A DNA stretch of 64,000 nucleotides from a bacterium (GCA_014803505.1 JAAVBM010000107.1:1-64000); one strand, 5' to 3'. Positions 1-9,312 are shown, counted from the stretch's first letter. Numbers and translations are program-made. Notes: generated by a model from the letters alone, not told the origin.

Positions 1-191
1 ATAATCTGCTCGACTTCTTTGTTTCGCTAGCTTTCGCTTTGCGTTTATTCTTGTCTTGAATCATTTTCTTTGAAATTAACAAGTTTCTTCGTTTTCAGCT
101 ATTCTGTTTTCAATGTTCATATTTTCTCACCGACGCACCACAACTACATTGCGTTCACTATCGGGGTAATCTTTAAACCGTTCCTTGCGGT
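1..191 (-). other. rRNA-leader-like transcribed spacer, running off the window start
   Basis: This stretch has no ORF. Read on the minus strand from the promoter at 198-225, it carries a hairpin with CCGA/TCGG and ACGCA/TGCGT stems and then a TTGAAAACAGAATAG-like segment. That segment resembles the conserved sequence found before 16S or between 16S and 23S in many bacteria. It is followed by GCAAAGCGAAAGC-type hairpin sequence. The 16S or 23S gene itself would lie beyond base 1, so this is an inference from leader resemblance. It could instead be the leader of another stable RNA. Confidence 0.38.
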
Positions 192-197
192 TCCTTT

Positions 198-225
198 ATC
201 TTACTACTTCAATTTTTATTGTCAA
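198..225 (-). promoter_or_regulatory. Strong sigma-70-type promoter
   Basis: On the minus strand there is a TTGACA -35 (225-220), a 16-nt spacer and a TAAGAT -10 (203-198). The upstream side is A/T-tract rich and could act as an UP element. It points away from secA toward base 1, consistent with a stable RNA operon promoter. Confidence 0.6.
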
Positions 226-427
226 GTAGTTTTTTGAAAAATTTTAAAAATCCTTTTTGCTATTTATATTTTCAAAATTTATCAGTGCCTCTGCACGTCT
301 TTTAGTTTAAAATAAAAAAAAATAAAAATCAAGCACTTTTTTCTATTTTTTTTAAAATATTTTAACAATTATATTTTATAGGCCCCAAAACGCTGTTATA
401 TAAGCATTTTAAAATATTAAAAAGAAA

Positions 428-468
428 AAATTTCATGGAATTATTTATAAAACTCCATGAAATTTCTT
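428..468 (-). terminator. Intrinsic terminator of secA
   Basis: A 12-bp inverted repeat (AAATTTCATGGA / TCCATGAAATTT) lies 25 nt past the secA stop. On the minus strand it is followed by a T-rich run. Both the position and the orientation fit termination of the secA transcript. Confidence 0.75.
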
Positions 469-492
469 ATATTAATTATAAATATTTAAAAT

Positions 493-3141
493 TTAAGTGT
501 TTGGTTCATGCTCATCTTCTTGAGCATTATTTACGATTTGAACACCAAATTTTGTTCTAAATAAGTGTTTAACTGTTTCGCTTTGAATTTCGAACATCAT
601 TTTATTAAATAAATCATATGCTTCTTTTTTATATTCAATTAATGGATCTTTTTGTCCATAAGCTCTAAGTCCAATGCCTTCCCTTAACATATCAATATTA
701 TGAAGGTGATCAATCCATTTGCTATCTACAACTTTTAAAAGAACATCTTTTTCCAGACTTCTAACAATATTATTAGAAGCAAAAGGTTCTTGAAGTTCAT
801 AATTAACACCATACTCTTGAACAACATTATTATAGAAATTTATAATCTCTATTTCATGATTTTTATATGCTTCAATAACAAAATCTTTAATTTTGTTATA
901 CATAGGTTCAAAACGCATGCTCTGAATATCTGAAACTTCAAATGAAGATAGTTGCGGAACTGTAGAATGAAGTTCTTTAATCATAGTTTGCAAGTCTTCA
1001 TATACATATTCTTCGACTTTTTGTTCAGGTGAAATATAACTTCTCATAAGTCTATCAATTTCACGCTCCATCATGTACATAATATCTTCGTATAAACCTT
1101 CACCACCAAGAACTTTTCTTCTTTGACGATAGAATTTTTCACGTTGAATATTCATAACGTCGTCGTATTCCAAAACAGATTTTCTTATATCAAAGTGGAA
1201 AGTTTCAACTTTCTTTTGTGCAGATTGGATTCTCTTTGTAATCAATGGAGAATCAATTGCCATATTTTCAGGAACATTTAATGCTGTCATCAATTGGGTA
1301 ATTTTTTCTCCGCCGAATATTCTCATTAGATTATCTTCTAAAGATAGGAAAAATCTTGTAGAACCAGGGTCACCCTGACGAGCTGCACGACCTCTTAATT
1401 GATTATCAATACGACGTGATTCATGACGTTCAGTACCTATAACGTGAAGCCCTCCTGCTTCAACAACTTTAGCATGCTCTTCTTCAGTTATATGCCTTGC
1501 CATTGCAAGAGCACCTTCTTTTATTTCTTCATAATCCGGAGCATCTTTATCAACACCACGTTCTTCAAGTTCAGCTTTTGCAAGGTACTCAGCATTACCA
1601 CCCAAGAGAATATCTGTACCACGACCTGCCATGTTTGTTGCAATTGTTACCGCTCCCAAACGACCTGCCTGAGCAATAATATATGCCTCTTTTTCGTGAT
1701 GTTTTGCATTCAATACGTTATGCTTAATTCCACGTTGTTTCAATAATTTAGAAACATATTCAGATTTATCAATACTGATAGTTCCAACTAGAACAGGTCT
1801 GCCCAGTTTGTGTTGAACAATAATATCATCAACTACAGCCAAGTATTTTTGAACTTCTGATTTATAAATTACGTCAGCATGATTTACTCTTATATCAGGT
1901 CTGTTAGTTGGTATTGTTGTAACTTCAAGGTTATAAATTTTTCCAAATTCAGCTTCTTCAGTCATTGCAGTACCAGTCATGCCTGAAAGTTTCGGATACA
2001 ATCTGAAAAGATTTTGGAATGTTATACTTGCAAGTGTTTGAGTTTCATCTTGAATTTCTACACCTTCTTTGGCTTCAACTGCTTGATGCAATCCATCTGA
2101 CCAACGTCTGCCTTCCATCAATCTACCGGTGAATTCATCTACAATCATTACTTCACCGTTACGTACAACATAATCCGTATCTTTAACGAACAATTCTTTT
2201 GCTTTCAAAGCTTGTAACAAATGGTGCGCATATTGTGTTTGAATATCAAATAAATCTTTTACACCAATAAGTTCTTGAGCTTTATCTATACCTTCTTCAG
2301 TTAAAATAACATTTTTATTCTTTTCATCTACAGTATAATCAACTTCTTTTTCTAATTGAGGAGCAATTTGAGCCATCATACGATAAGTATCTGCAGACTG
2401 AGCAAGACGACCGCTTATAATTAATGGAGTTCTTGCCTCGTCAATCAAAATACTGTCAACTTCATCGATAATTGCATAATTAAATGGTCTTTGCACTAAC
2501 ATCTCATTATTGTTAGCCATATTATCTCTCAAGTAGTCAAATCCGAATTCGTTATTTGTTCCATATGTAATATCGCAACGATATGCGTCACGTTTAACTT
2601 CAAAATCTCGGGCTCCTTCACCGTTAGATAAAACAACACCAACAGTTAGACCTAGGAATTTATAAATTTTTCCCATCCATTCAGCGTCACGTTTTGCCAA
2701 ATAATCATTTACGGTAATTACGTGGACACCTTTACCAGTCAAAGCATTCAAATATGCAGGTAATGTTGCAACAAGAGTTTTACCTTCCCCTGTTCTCATT
2801 TCTGCAATATGGCCATTGTGCAAAAAGTATCCGCCAATAAGCTGAACATCAAAGTGACGCATGTTCAAAACACGTTTACCGGCTTCTCTTACTGTTGCAA
2901 ATGCTTCAGGTAAAATTTTATCTAAAGTTTCTTTTTCAAGTCTTAAATCTTCTTTAAAATTCTTTGAAGTAGGACGTTTTGCTAAAATCTCTTTAAATTC
3001 TTGGGTTTTAGCTTGTAATTCTTCATCAGTCAATGAGGCAAAATCAGGCTCTAAAGCATTGATATGCTCAACTATACCCATCATTGATTTAACTTTTTTT
3101 TCGTTAGGATCACCAAGAAGTTTTAACAACATTTTTATCAT
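493..3141 (-). CDS. secA: Preprotein translocase ATPase SecA
   Basis: SecA is the ATP-driven motor that pushes unfolded preproteins through SecYEG at the inner membrane. The 882-residue protein has the full DEAD motor. It has a GEGKT Walker A near residue 118, a DEVD box in IIDEVDSILIDEARTPL near 225-240, a preprotein cross-linking domain, and TNMAGRGTDI and QLRGRAARQGD motifs in the second motor domain. The helical scaffold and wing follow. The C-terminus ends with an acidic tail and has no Cys-rich zinc-binding (SEC-C) tail, unlike E. coli SecA. The ATG is preceded by GAGAGGA. It is a single gene with its own terminator. Confidence 0.98.
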   Translation of the reverse strand: MIKMLLKLLGDPNEKKVKSMMGIVEHINALEPDFASLTDEELQAKTQEFKEILAKRPTSKNFKEDLRLEKETLDKILPEAFATVREAGKRVLNMRHFDVQLIGGYFLHNGHIAEMRTGEGKTLVATLPAYLNALTGKGVHVITVNDYLAKRDAEWMGKIYKFLGLTVGVVLSNGEGARDFEVKRDAYRCDITYGTNNEFGFDYLRDNMANNNEMLVQRPFNYAIIDEVDSILIDEARTPLIISGRLAQSADTYRMMAQIAPQLEKEVDYTVDEKNKNVILTEEGIDKAQELIGVKDLFDIQTQYAHHLLQALKAKELFVKDTDYVVRNGEVMIVDEFTGRLMEGRRWSDGLHQAVEAKEGVEIQDETQTLASITFQNLFRLYPKLSGMTGTAMTEEAEFGKIYNLEVTTIPTNRPDIRVNHADVIYKSEVQKYLAVVDDIIVQHKLGRPVLVGTISIDKSEYVSKLLKQRGIKHNVLNAKHHEKEAYIIAQAGRLGAVTIATNMAGRGTDILLGGNAEYLAKAELEERGVDKDAPDYEEIKEGALAMARHITEEEHAKVVEAGGLHVIGTERHESRRIDNQLRGRAARQGDPGSTRFFLSLEDNLMRIFGGEKITQLMTALNVPENMAIDSPLITKRIQSAQKKVETFHFDIRKSVLEYDDVMNIQREKFYRQRRKVLGGEGLYEDIMYMMEREIDRLMRSYISPEQKVEEYVYEDLQTMIKELHSTVPQLSSFEVSDIQSMRFEPMYNKIKDFVIEAYKNHEIEIINFYNNVVQEYGVNYELQEPFASNNIVRSLEKDVLLKVVDSKWIDHLHNIDMLREGIGLRAYGQKDPLIEYKKEAYDLFNKMMFEIQSETVKHLFRTKFGVQIVNNAQEDEHEPNT

Positions 3142-3273
3142 ATATCAATATTCCTCTCCAAGTTCTTCTTACTTTTCAGTGTAACATAAATATATTCATA
3201 TACTAATTTCTTAATAAAAAAATAATGTTTCAAAAAAAGAGACATACTATAAAGCATGCCTCTTTCAAATTTT

Positions 3274-6200
3274 TTACGCTGACAAAGTAAAGATTTCGTA
3301 AATTTCTTCGTCTGACAACTCTGTAATAATTTTTTCTCCTTCGTAAACCGCAAGATCAGCAAGTTCTTTTTTAGACTTAAGCATTTCATCGATTTTTTCT
3401 TCGAAGGTTCCGAGTGTAATCATTCTGTGAACCATTACGTTTTTATCTTGACCGATACGATAGGTTCTATCTGTTGCCTGATCTTCAACTGCAGGGTTCC
3501 ACCATAAATCGTAATGGATTACATTTGTTGCACTTGTCAGGTTCAAACCTGTTCCACCTGCTTTCAATGAAAGAATCATAACCTTTGTATCTTTATCTGT
3601 TTGGAATTTCTCAATCAATTCTTCTCTCTGCTGAACGGTTAAACTTCCATGGAAAAATACAGGTTCAGTATTACATTCTTGAGAAATTACCTTACATAGA
3701 ATATCTCCCATTTCTTTATATTGAGTAAAGATAAGAGTTTTTTCATCTCTATCAATGATATTTTGCACAAGGTCAATACATTTTTCCATTTTACCGGACA
3801 TTTCCTTACTCATTTCACCTGACTTCAAGAATTGGTAAGGATGGTTACAAATCTGTTTAAGCGCAGTAATAAGTTTGAAAATATTTCCACGACGATTGAT
3901 TCCTGTAAAGCCACTGATTTTTGACATCATTTCGTTCAATGTTTTTTCGTAAAGTACAGCTTGAACTTTTGATAAATAACAGTATTCGTTGAGTACCATT
4001 TTTTCCGGCAAATCTGAAATTACGTTCTTATCTGTTTTCAAACGTCTCAAGACAAACGGAGAAATTGACATTCTCAACTTACCTGCTCTTGAATTTTCCT
4101 TAAAGCGTTCAATAGGAATCGCATAACTTTTTTGGAACTCTTTTAAAGATCCAAGATATCCTTTATTAATAAAGTCAAAGATACTCCACAATTCTGTCAA
4201 TCTGTTTTCTACAGGGGTACCTGTCATTGCGATTTTTACATCAGATTTTAACATTTTAATTGCAAGAGTTTGAGCTGTATCAGGATTTTTAATATTTTGA
4301 GCTTCATCAACAATAATCATACTCCATGCATGTTTTTTAAGCTCTTCAACATCAATTCTCATAATTGCGTATGTTGTTAAAATAACATCATGATTAACAT
4401 CTAATTGTCTATCTGCACCGTGATAAATTGTTGCATCAACATTTGGAGCAAACAATTGAAGTTCTTTCATCCAGTTACCCATTAAGGTTGTAGGACAAAT
4501 TACAAGAACCGGCTTTTTCAATTTGCCTTCTTCTTTCATTTTTAGAATCAAACTGATAACCTGAATTGTTTTACCTAACCCCATATCGTCAGCCATACAA
4601 GCACCAAAGCCTTTTGAAACATTTGTCCATAACCATTTCAAACCAACTTCTTGATATGGTCTTAATTCTCCTTTCAAATCTTTTGGAATTGTCATATCCA
4701 CAGGTTTTGTAAAGTCAGAAAGAACTCTTGCAAACGCTGCATCATAGTCAAAATCATACTGTTGAAGCTGACCGGAAAGTGACGCGTGGATAAGTTCCAT
4801 TCTTGACATTGATTTAAGATTAGATTTTGCAATCTGTTCGAAGATTTTTTTACTTTCTTCTTTATCAATAAGAACATATTTATTTTTATATTTAATTAAT
4901 CCATTATTGGATTCTACAAGTTTTTTGAATTCTTCCAATGAAATCTTTTCATTTCCAATAGCGATTTCATATGAAAAATCAAGAATATCATCAAGTGAAA
5001 CTTTTCCTGAACCTGCATTATTATTGATTAAGTCAGCCAAATCGTCAGAGCGTGAAGCTTTTACCTTCGCATTGATTGAAGCTCTCGGAATAACTATATT
5101 AACAAGTTCTTCAGGAAGAATAACCTCTATCTGTGCCTTTTGAAGATAATATGCAGTTTGAGTGATTATTTTATAAACTTCATTCAAATTCAAATCAAGA
5201 TAAAGTTTATCTTCATCTTCAAAAAGTTCTTCAAGTTCAGGCATATAACGAAGCGCATAATTCAATTGTTTTTCAACAATTCTTGAAATATCAGAAGCCT
5301 TAGCACCAAAAACTTCCTCTTCAGTGTAAAGATTATCGATAAGAACGTTTTCATCATTTTTTCTGTCTTTTATATAAACTTTCAAACGGAAAATTTCATC
5401 TTCCTGTTTTTCAATCTTGAAGAATGGAATAACATCATACTTACCAAGATATAATTCATCAAACCATTGAGCAAAGCTTTCGGCAATATCTTTGCCTTTC
5501 AAAACAGCTCGTTGTTCTAAATCTTTTAATAAATATGTACCGGATTTTACATCCTTAAATTGATACATTTTTATTCCTAAGAATTTATAAATAACATAAT
5601 TTAAATAAGTATATATAAATTCATAAACAAAATTCTTAGGCTTTTCACCTTGAATGAACAAATCTTCAGGAATACATTCTTCAAACTGATTAATAATTCT
5701 TGCCATTTTTTGATTATTAATAATAGGTTCATAAACGATTCTGAACATTTGTCCATAACGTTTAACAGTTGGAATAAAGTATAATTTTTCAATCAACTTC
5801 ATTACAAAGTAAGTAAGCTTATTTAAATAAATAAATGTCGGAGTCAAATCCGCAAGATCAACAACATTTCCGAATCCGCCGAAATAATCCATAACTAAAT
5901 CCCAAGCCATAAAATATCCGACCTTATCATCTAAAACTTCTGATTTAAAGCGGAAAAGAGAACCTTTTGATTTCAAATAATACTGAAAATTATTTGTCGG
6001 AGTAACAAAGAATGAAAGCTTATTAGAATTTCCACCCTGAACTGTTTTAGTCGGAGTATTTATTAAATAAAAATGAGTATTACGAGTAGGAGCGTTAGGG
6101 CTTAAAAATATACCCGCAAATTCATCTTCAATGATTTGATAAATCATACTCAAAGTATATCTAAAATCTTTATTTTTAAATCCTTCCGGATTCTCACTAA

Positions 6201-6276
6201 GATTAAAAAATAACTCATCAACATTATTCTTTTTAAACGAAAAATCTATATCTAAATCTTCAATTTTATTACTCAT
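3274..6276 (-). CDS. SNF2/SWI2-family DEAD-like helicase/ATPase
   Basis: This is a 1000-residue Snf2-type ATPase. The N-terminal ~500 residues look like the bacterial SNF2-associated region. The motor follows, with DDMGLGKT (Walker A, ~562), DEAQ (~655), TGTPVENRLTELWSIFDFI, LRRLKTDKNVISDLPEK and the motif VI-like QATDRTYRIGQ near 932. Such proteins translocate on double-stranded DNA and remodel protein-DNA complexes. Bacterial members often act on RNA polymerase recycling or in defence islands. No defence partner lies nearby: the neighbours are secA and gpmI, and it looks like a single transcription unit. The family call is firm; the role is unknown. Confidence 0.93.
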   Translation of the reverse strand: MSNKIEDLDIDFSFKKNNVDELFFNLSENPEGFKNKDFRYTLSMIYQIIEDEFAGIFLSPNAPTRNTHFYLINTPTKTVQGGNSNKLSFFVTPTNNFQYYLKSKGSLFRFKSEVLDDKVGYFMAWDLVMDYFGGFGNVVDLADLTPTFIYLNKLTYFVMKLIEKLYFIPTVKRYGQMFRIVYEPIINNQKMARIINQFEECIPEDLFIQGEKPKNFVYEFIYTYLNYVIYKFLGIKMYQFKDVKSGTYLLKDLEQRAVLKGKDIAESFAQWFDELYLGKYDVIPFFKIEKQEDEIFRLKVYIKDRKNDENVLIDNLYTEEEVFGAKASDISRIVEKQLNYALRYMPELEELFEDEDKLYLDLNLNEVYKIITQTAYYLQKAQIEVILPEELVNIVIPRASINAKVKASRSDDLADLINNNAGSGKVSLDDILDFSYEIAIGNEKISLEEFKKLVESNNGLIKYKNKYVLIDKEESKKIFEQIAKSNLKSMSRMELIHASLSGQLQQYDFDYDAAFARVLSDFTKPVDMTIPKDLKGELRPYQEVGLKWLWTNVSKGFGACMADDMGLGKTIQVISLILKMKEEGKLKKPVLVICPTTLMGNWMKELQLFAPNVDATIYHGADRQLDVNHDVILTTYAIMRIDVEELKKHAWSMIIVDEAQNIKNPDTAQTLAIKMLKSDVKIAMTGTPVENRLTELWSIFDFINKGYLGSLKEFQKSYAIPIERFKENSRAGKLRMSISPFVLRRLKTDKNVISDLPEKMVLNEYCYLSKVQAVLYEKTLNEMMSKISGFTGINRRGNIFKLITALKQICNHPYQFLKSGEMSKEMSGKMEKCIDLVQNIIDRDEKTLIFTQYKEMGDILCKVISQECNTEPVFFHGSLTVQQREELIEKFQTDKDTKVMILSLKAGGTGLNLTSATNVIHYDLWWNPAVEDQATDRTYRIGQDKNVMVHRMITLGTFEEKIDEMLKSKKELADLAVYEGEKIITELSDEEIYEIFTLSA

Positions 6277-6297
6277 ACATTTCCTTACTTTTACAAC

Positions 6298-6425
6298 GTT
6301 ACCCTGAAGTGACTAGAAAATCGGATGAAGTATTGAATCCTGATTTTCTGTTCCTACTTGGTAATTCAGGGCCTATTAATGCAAATAAAATTGATAGACT
6401 CCGGATCAAGGACCGGAGCACTACA
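6298..6425. repeat. Palindromic dispersed element, extended variant
   Basis: The element has an arm CTCCGG-ATCAAGGA-CCGGAG (about 6410-6418 region) and a second arm CCCTGAA...TTCAGGG that encloses an additional AGAAAATC/GATTTTCT stem. It shares the GATCCGGAGTCTAT and CCCTGAA cores with the compact elements at 8965-9043 and 22170-22242. It appears to be a family member with an enlarged second arm. It lies between the SNF2 gene start and the gpmI end. Confidence 0.55.
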
Positions 6426-6438
6426 ATTTTAAACTATA

Positions 6439-7977
6439 TTATTTAATTAATGACTTACCGGTCATTTCTTTTGGCTGCTCAATACCGAATAACTGTAATA
6501 CAGTTGGAGCAACATCACATAGAGCACCTGTTTCTCTTAATTCCATATCAGCCGGAGCATTGATAAGAACAAACGGAACTTCGTTAGTGGTATGAGCTGT
6601 TTGCGGTTTGCCTGTAGATTCATCAACCATAGTTTCTGAGTTACCGTGATCAGCTGTTAAAAGCATCACGATATCATTTTGCTTACAAGCATCAGCAATT
6701 TTACCAACACATTCATCGACAACTTTACAAGCTTTTGTAGCAGCTTCAACAACACCTGTATGACCAACCATATCAGGGTTAGCAAAGTTCACAAGAATAA
6801 ATTGATATTCAGGATTAGAAATTGCTTTCAATACGTTGTCACAAACTTCAGGAGCACTCATTTCAGGCTGCAAGTCATAAGTTGCAACTTTTGGAGAAGC
6901 AACAAGAACACGAGTTTCATGAGGTTGAGGCTCATCAATTCCACCGTTAAAGAAGAATGTAACGTGAGCGTATTTTTCAGTTTCTGCAGTTCTAAACTGA
7001 TTGATACCATTAGCTTCCAACACATCGCCCAAAATATTCACAAGTTTTTCTTTAGGGAATGCTACAGGGAATGTGAAAGTTGCTTCATAACTTGTCATTG
7101 TTGTATATAAGATGTTTTTAAGAACTTTCTTTCTGTTAAAGCCGTCGAAATCCGCAAAATTGATTGCTTTAGTAATTTCACGAGCTCTATCAGGACGGTA
7201 GTTAAAGAAAATAATTGAATCATTATCGTGAATTCTGCTTTCATTTACCTCTTCTTCGCTACCGATAACAGTCGGTAAAACAAACTCATCAGTTTCGCCT
7301 TTGTCGTAAGAAGCTTTAACTCCTTCAATTGCAGAAGCAGCGTGTTCGCCTTCACCTAACAACAATGCGTTATAACCTTTTTCAACTCTATCCCAACGAT
7401 TATCACGATCCATTATATAATAACGTCCGATAACAGTTGCAACCGGAGGCAAGTTGAATTTCTTAAGTTCATCTTCAACGATTTGCAAGTATTCACAAGC
7501 ACTTGCAGGAGGAGTATCTCTACCATCCAAGAATGCGTGAACATAAACTTTAGTTAATCCGTGTTCTGAAGCCATTTTAATTAAAGCAAGCAAGTGATCT
7601 AAAGATGAATGTACACCGCCTGTTGAAACAAGACCATAGATATGCAAAGCTGAATTATTCTTTTTTGCATGTTCGATAGCATTCAAGAATCTTTCATTAG
7701 TATAGAAACTTCCGTCTTTAATAGCGTTGTTTATTTTAGACAAATCTTGATAAACAATACGTCCTGCACCAAGATTCAAGTGACCCACTTCTGAATTACC
7801 CATTTGACCTTCAGGTAAACCAACATTTTCGCCATCAGCTTTAATCTTGATAAATTTTTCTTCTTTTTCTAATCTTGGCACATTAACAGGATGTGCAAGC
7901 TTAGTAGCATCATATTTTTCAGAACCGTTAGAAATTCCCCAACCGTCCATAATACATAGCAAAACTCTTTTAGCCAT
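6439..7977 (-). CDS. gpmI: 2,3-bisphosphoglycerate-independent phosphoglycerate mutase
   Basis: GpmI interconverts 3- and 2-phosphoglycerate in glycolysis and gluconeogenesis, using two Mn2+ and a phosphoserine intermediate. The length (512 residues) is typical. It starts with a metal-binding DGWG at residue ~11, and the nucleophile Ser lies in GNSEVGHLNLGAG near residue 62. LDGRDTPP and the C-terminal metal ligands in ADHGNSE and AHTTNEVPF are present. It is a single gene on the minus strand. Together with fba later in the window it covers lower glycolysis. Confidence 0.97.
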   Translation of the reverse strand: MAKRVLLCIMDGWGISNGSEKYDATKLAHPVNVPRLEKEEKFIKIKADGENVGLPEGQMGNSEVGHLNLGAGRIVYQDLSKINNAIKDGSFYTNERFLNAIEHAKKNNSALHIYGLVSTGGVHSSLDHLLALIKMASEHGLTKVYVHAFLDGRDTPPASACEYLQIVEDELKKFNLPPVATVIGRYYIMDRDNRWDRVEKGYNALLLGEGEHAASAIEGVKASYDKGETDEFVLPTVIGSEEEVNESRIHDNDSIIFFNYRPDRAREITKAINFADFDGFNRKKVLKNILYTTMTSYEATFTFPVAFPKEKLVNILGDVLEANGINQFRTAETEKYAHVTFFFNGGIDEPQPHETRVLVASPKVATYDLQPEMSAPEVCDNVLKAISNPEYQFILVNFANPDMVGHTGVVEAATKACKVVDECVGKIADACKQNDIVMLLTADHGNSETMVDESTGKPQTAHTTNEVPFVLINAPADMELRETGALCDVAPTVLQLFGIEQPKEMTGKSLIK

Positions 7978-8053
7978 ATTTAAATCCCTTCTTTCTGTCT
8001 GCGAGTTAGGAAAATTTTATCAAGAACAGGGGTAAAAGTAAAGAGCTCAATCA

Positions 8054-8206
8054 CTAAGATTCCACATCATTGACATAATCAATAATTATTTTCGATGCCA
8101 AATTGCTTGCTGAACGCTGCTCTTGTTTTGCAATCTCTTTAAACTTTTCAAATGTCTCTTTATCAATGATTACAACAAATCTATGCTTTTCATCTTTTAT
8201 TGTCAT
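8054..8206 (-). CDS. Small ribbon-helix-helix-like protein (50 aa)
   Basis: This short ORF encodes 50 residues: MTIKDEKHRFVVIIDKET, then FEKFKEIAKQEQRSASNLAS, then KIIIDYVNDVES. The pattern is a beta-strand (RFVVII), then a helix, a turn with RSASNL, and a second helix. It matches the Arc/CopG ribbon-helix-helix fold, whose members bind palindromic operators as dimers. It is divergent from the gene at 8321. The shared 114-nt intergenic region holds two TTTATAAA-centred palindromes, which suggests autoregulation. The assignment rests on size and pattern only. Confidence 0.7.
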   Translation of the reverse strand: MTIKDEKHRFVVIIDKETFEKFKEIAKQEQRSASNLASKIIIDYVNDVES

Positions 8207-8225
8207 TGTAAACCTTTTCTTCTAT

Positions 8226-8304
8226 GTTTATAAACTTATGTAAATTATACGCTTTATTATTATTGATTTCAATTGCAATAGGTTTATAATAAGTTTATAA
8301 ACTT
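8226..8304. promoter_or_regulatory. Paired palindromic operator candidates
   Basis: GTTTATAAAC (8226-8235) and AAGTTTATAAACTT (8291-8304) are perfect palindromes that share the GTTTATAAAC core. One lies next to each of the two divergent small genes. The arrangement fits dimer binding by the ribbon-helix-helix protein at 8054-8206. The second palindrome sits just before the AAGGAGG ribosome-binding site of the plus-strand gene. Confidence 0.55.
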
Positions 8305-8320
8305 TTAATAAGGAGGTTGC

Positions 8321-8542
8321 ATGTCACAAAACAAACTTATAGAAGAAAATAAACATATTTTCAATAAGAAAAAAGCTCAAGAATTGATAAGTGAAGCAAG
8401 CAGTATTATTGAAATATTATTAACCTACTGCGAAAACAATATAGATACGGTAGAAACAATCAATATATTCTATATGGTAAAATATATATCTAAATTATCT
8501 GATAAACTTTATTGCGAACTAGAAGGTTGGGAAGTTCTATAA
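8321..8542 (+). CDS. Hypothetical 73-aa helical protein
   Basis: I do not recognise this protein. The 73 residues are predominantly helical and acidic, with KKAQELISEASSIIEILLTY near the N-terminus and a GWEVL end. It has a strong AAGGAGG ribosome-binding site 6 nt before the ATG. It is divergent from a 50-aa ribbon-helix-helix-like gene, and both share palindromic operators. That layout is seen for small autoregulated modules, including toxin-antitoxin pairs, but neither protein shows a recognisable toxin fold. It is followed by a terminator-like hairpin. Confidence 0.7.
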   Translation: MSQNKLIEENKHIFNKKKAQELISEASSIIEILLTYCENNIDTVETINIFYMVKYISKLSDKLYCELEGWEVL

Positions 8543-8580
8543 TTACAAAATAAGGAAAGTTCGGAAACGTAGTTTCTGAT

Positions 8581-8618
8581 AACTCGAATCATTTAATCAA
8601 GCGAGTTTTCTTTTCTTT
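8581..8618 (+). terminator. Terminator after the 73-aa gene
   Basis: A 6-bp stem AACTCG/CGAGTT (8581-8586 / 8602-8607) is followed by TTCTTTTCTTT. It lies about 40 nt past the stop codon. Confidence 0.5.
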
Positions 8619-8619
8619 C

Positions 8620-8950
8620 GTCTATTTCTTTTCTAACTTGGTTGTTCGCATTAAACGGCATTGCAGCTGGGTCTAAACGCCCCACCTTTCAGCCTCTGCT
8701 CACAATCCGCTTTTTCGTCGCGATAAAAAGAAAAGAAATGGACATATAAGATTAAGTATTAGATAAAAATAAAATATATATTCAAAACAAGTTTTTATTT
8801 AACTTCATTTCTTTCTCTTTGTTGCCACGCAAAGAGAAAGAAACATAAGCAAAGAAAGAGAAACTGGCGACCCAAAAAACGAGTCATCAGGGGTCCTTAC
8901 CCCCGAACCCCCAATAAATTAAAAAAAGTTCGAAAAATTTAATTAAAGAA
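8620..8950. repeat. Gene-free repeat region with two long inverted repeats
   Basis: The first inverted repeat pairs GTCTATTTCTTTTC (8620-8633) with GAAAAGAAATGGAC (8730-8743), enclosing about 96 nt of more GC-rich sequence. The second is a perfect 14-bp stem, TTTCTTTCTCTTTG / CAAAGAGAAAGAAA (8808-8821 / 8830-8843), with loop TTGCCACG. A run with GGGGTCCTTACCCCC follows. There is no credible ORF. It looks like a non-coding repeat element. Confidence 0.55.
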
Positions 8951-8964
8951 AAAACCTTTCCTTA

Positions 8965-9043
8965 ACTGTCATTCCGGACTTGATCCGGAATCTATCAATA
9001 CAAATCAAACAGATAGATGCTGAATCAAGTTCAGCATGACAGT
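8965..9043. repeat. Cruciform palindromic repeat (compact form)
   Basis: The outer stem is ACTGTCAT/ATGACAGT. Inside are two arms, TCCGGACTTGATCCGGA and GCTGAATCAAGTTCAGC, plus a TCTATC/GATAGA stem. It belongs to the same family as 22170-22242. Elements with this GATCCGGA / GAATCAAGTTCAG pattern are dispersed in many bacterial genomes (recalled, not checked). Confidence 0.8.
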
Positions 9044-9048
9044 TTAAT

Positions 9049-9078
9049 CAAAAAAAAAGCTTCTAAATAGAAGCTTCC
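9049..9078 (-). terminator. Minus-strand terminator without an obvious gene
   Basis: An AAGCTTCT/AGAAGCTT stem with a 4-nt loop (9057-9064 / 9069-9076) is followed on the minus strand by eight or more Ts. No convincing minus-strand gene precedes it. A transcript from the coaD-divergent side could end here. Confidence 0.5.
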
Positions 9079-9264
9079 TTGGAATTTTTTACAATTCCTC
9101 GTGTAAAAGGTTAGTAGGTAGAAAGTAGAAGGTAGTAGTGAATATATAAAAAGTTTTATATATTCTGTATATACTATTAAAGTATTTTTTATATCCAAAA
9201 TTGCATGATTTGAACATGTTGTTACAAATTTTAATATTATTTTCACTACACAAATCGCGATTTG

Positions 9265-9293
9265 TTGAAAAAAAATGCAAATTACTATATAAT
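9265..9293 (+). promoter_or_regulatory. Promoter of coaD
   Basis: TTGAAA (9265-9270), a 17-nt spacer and TATAAT (9288-9293) lie 20 nt before the coaD start. An AAAGGAG ribosome-binding site lies in between. This promoter rules out the longer in-frame start at 9262. Confidence 0.75.
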
Positions 9294-9312
9294 CATCCCA
9301 AAAGGAGTTCCA

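Noticed and set aside
7-490. Possible tRNA or small gene in the first 490 bases
   Set aside because: No cloverleaf could be built and no ORF exists; the rRNA-leader reading explains the promoter better.
1423-1746. Plus-strand ORF inside secA
   Set aside because: It lies antisense to the secA coding frame; the product is Cys/Phe-rich and has no ribosome-binding site or homology I can see.
3138-3389. Minus-strand ORF between secA and the SNF2 gene
   Set aside because: It overlaps the end of the SNF2 gene in another frame and reads like a Lys/Tyr/Leu-rich out-of-frame translation.
3274-6276. SNF2 ATPase as part of a DISARM-like or other defence system
   Set aside because: No methylase, nuclease or other defence gene is next to it, and its neighbours are secA and gpmI.
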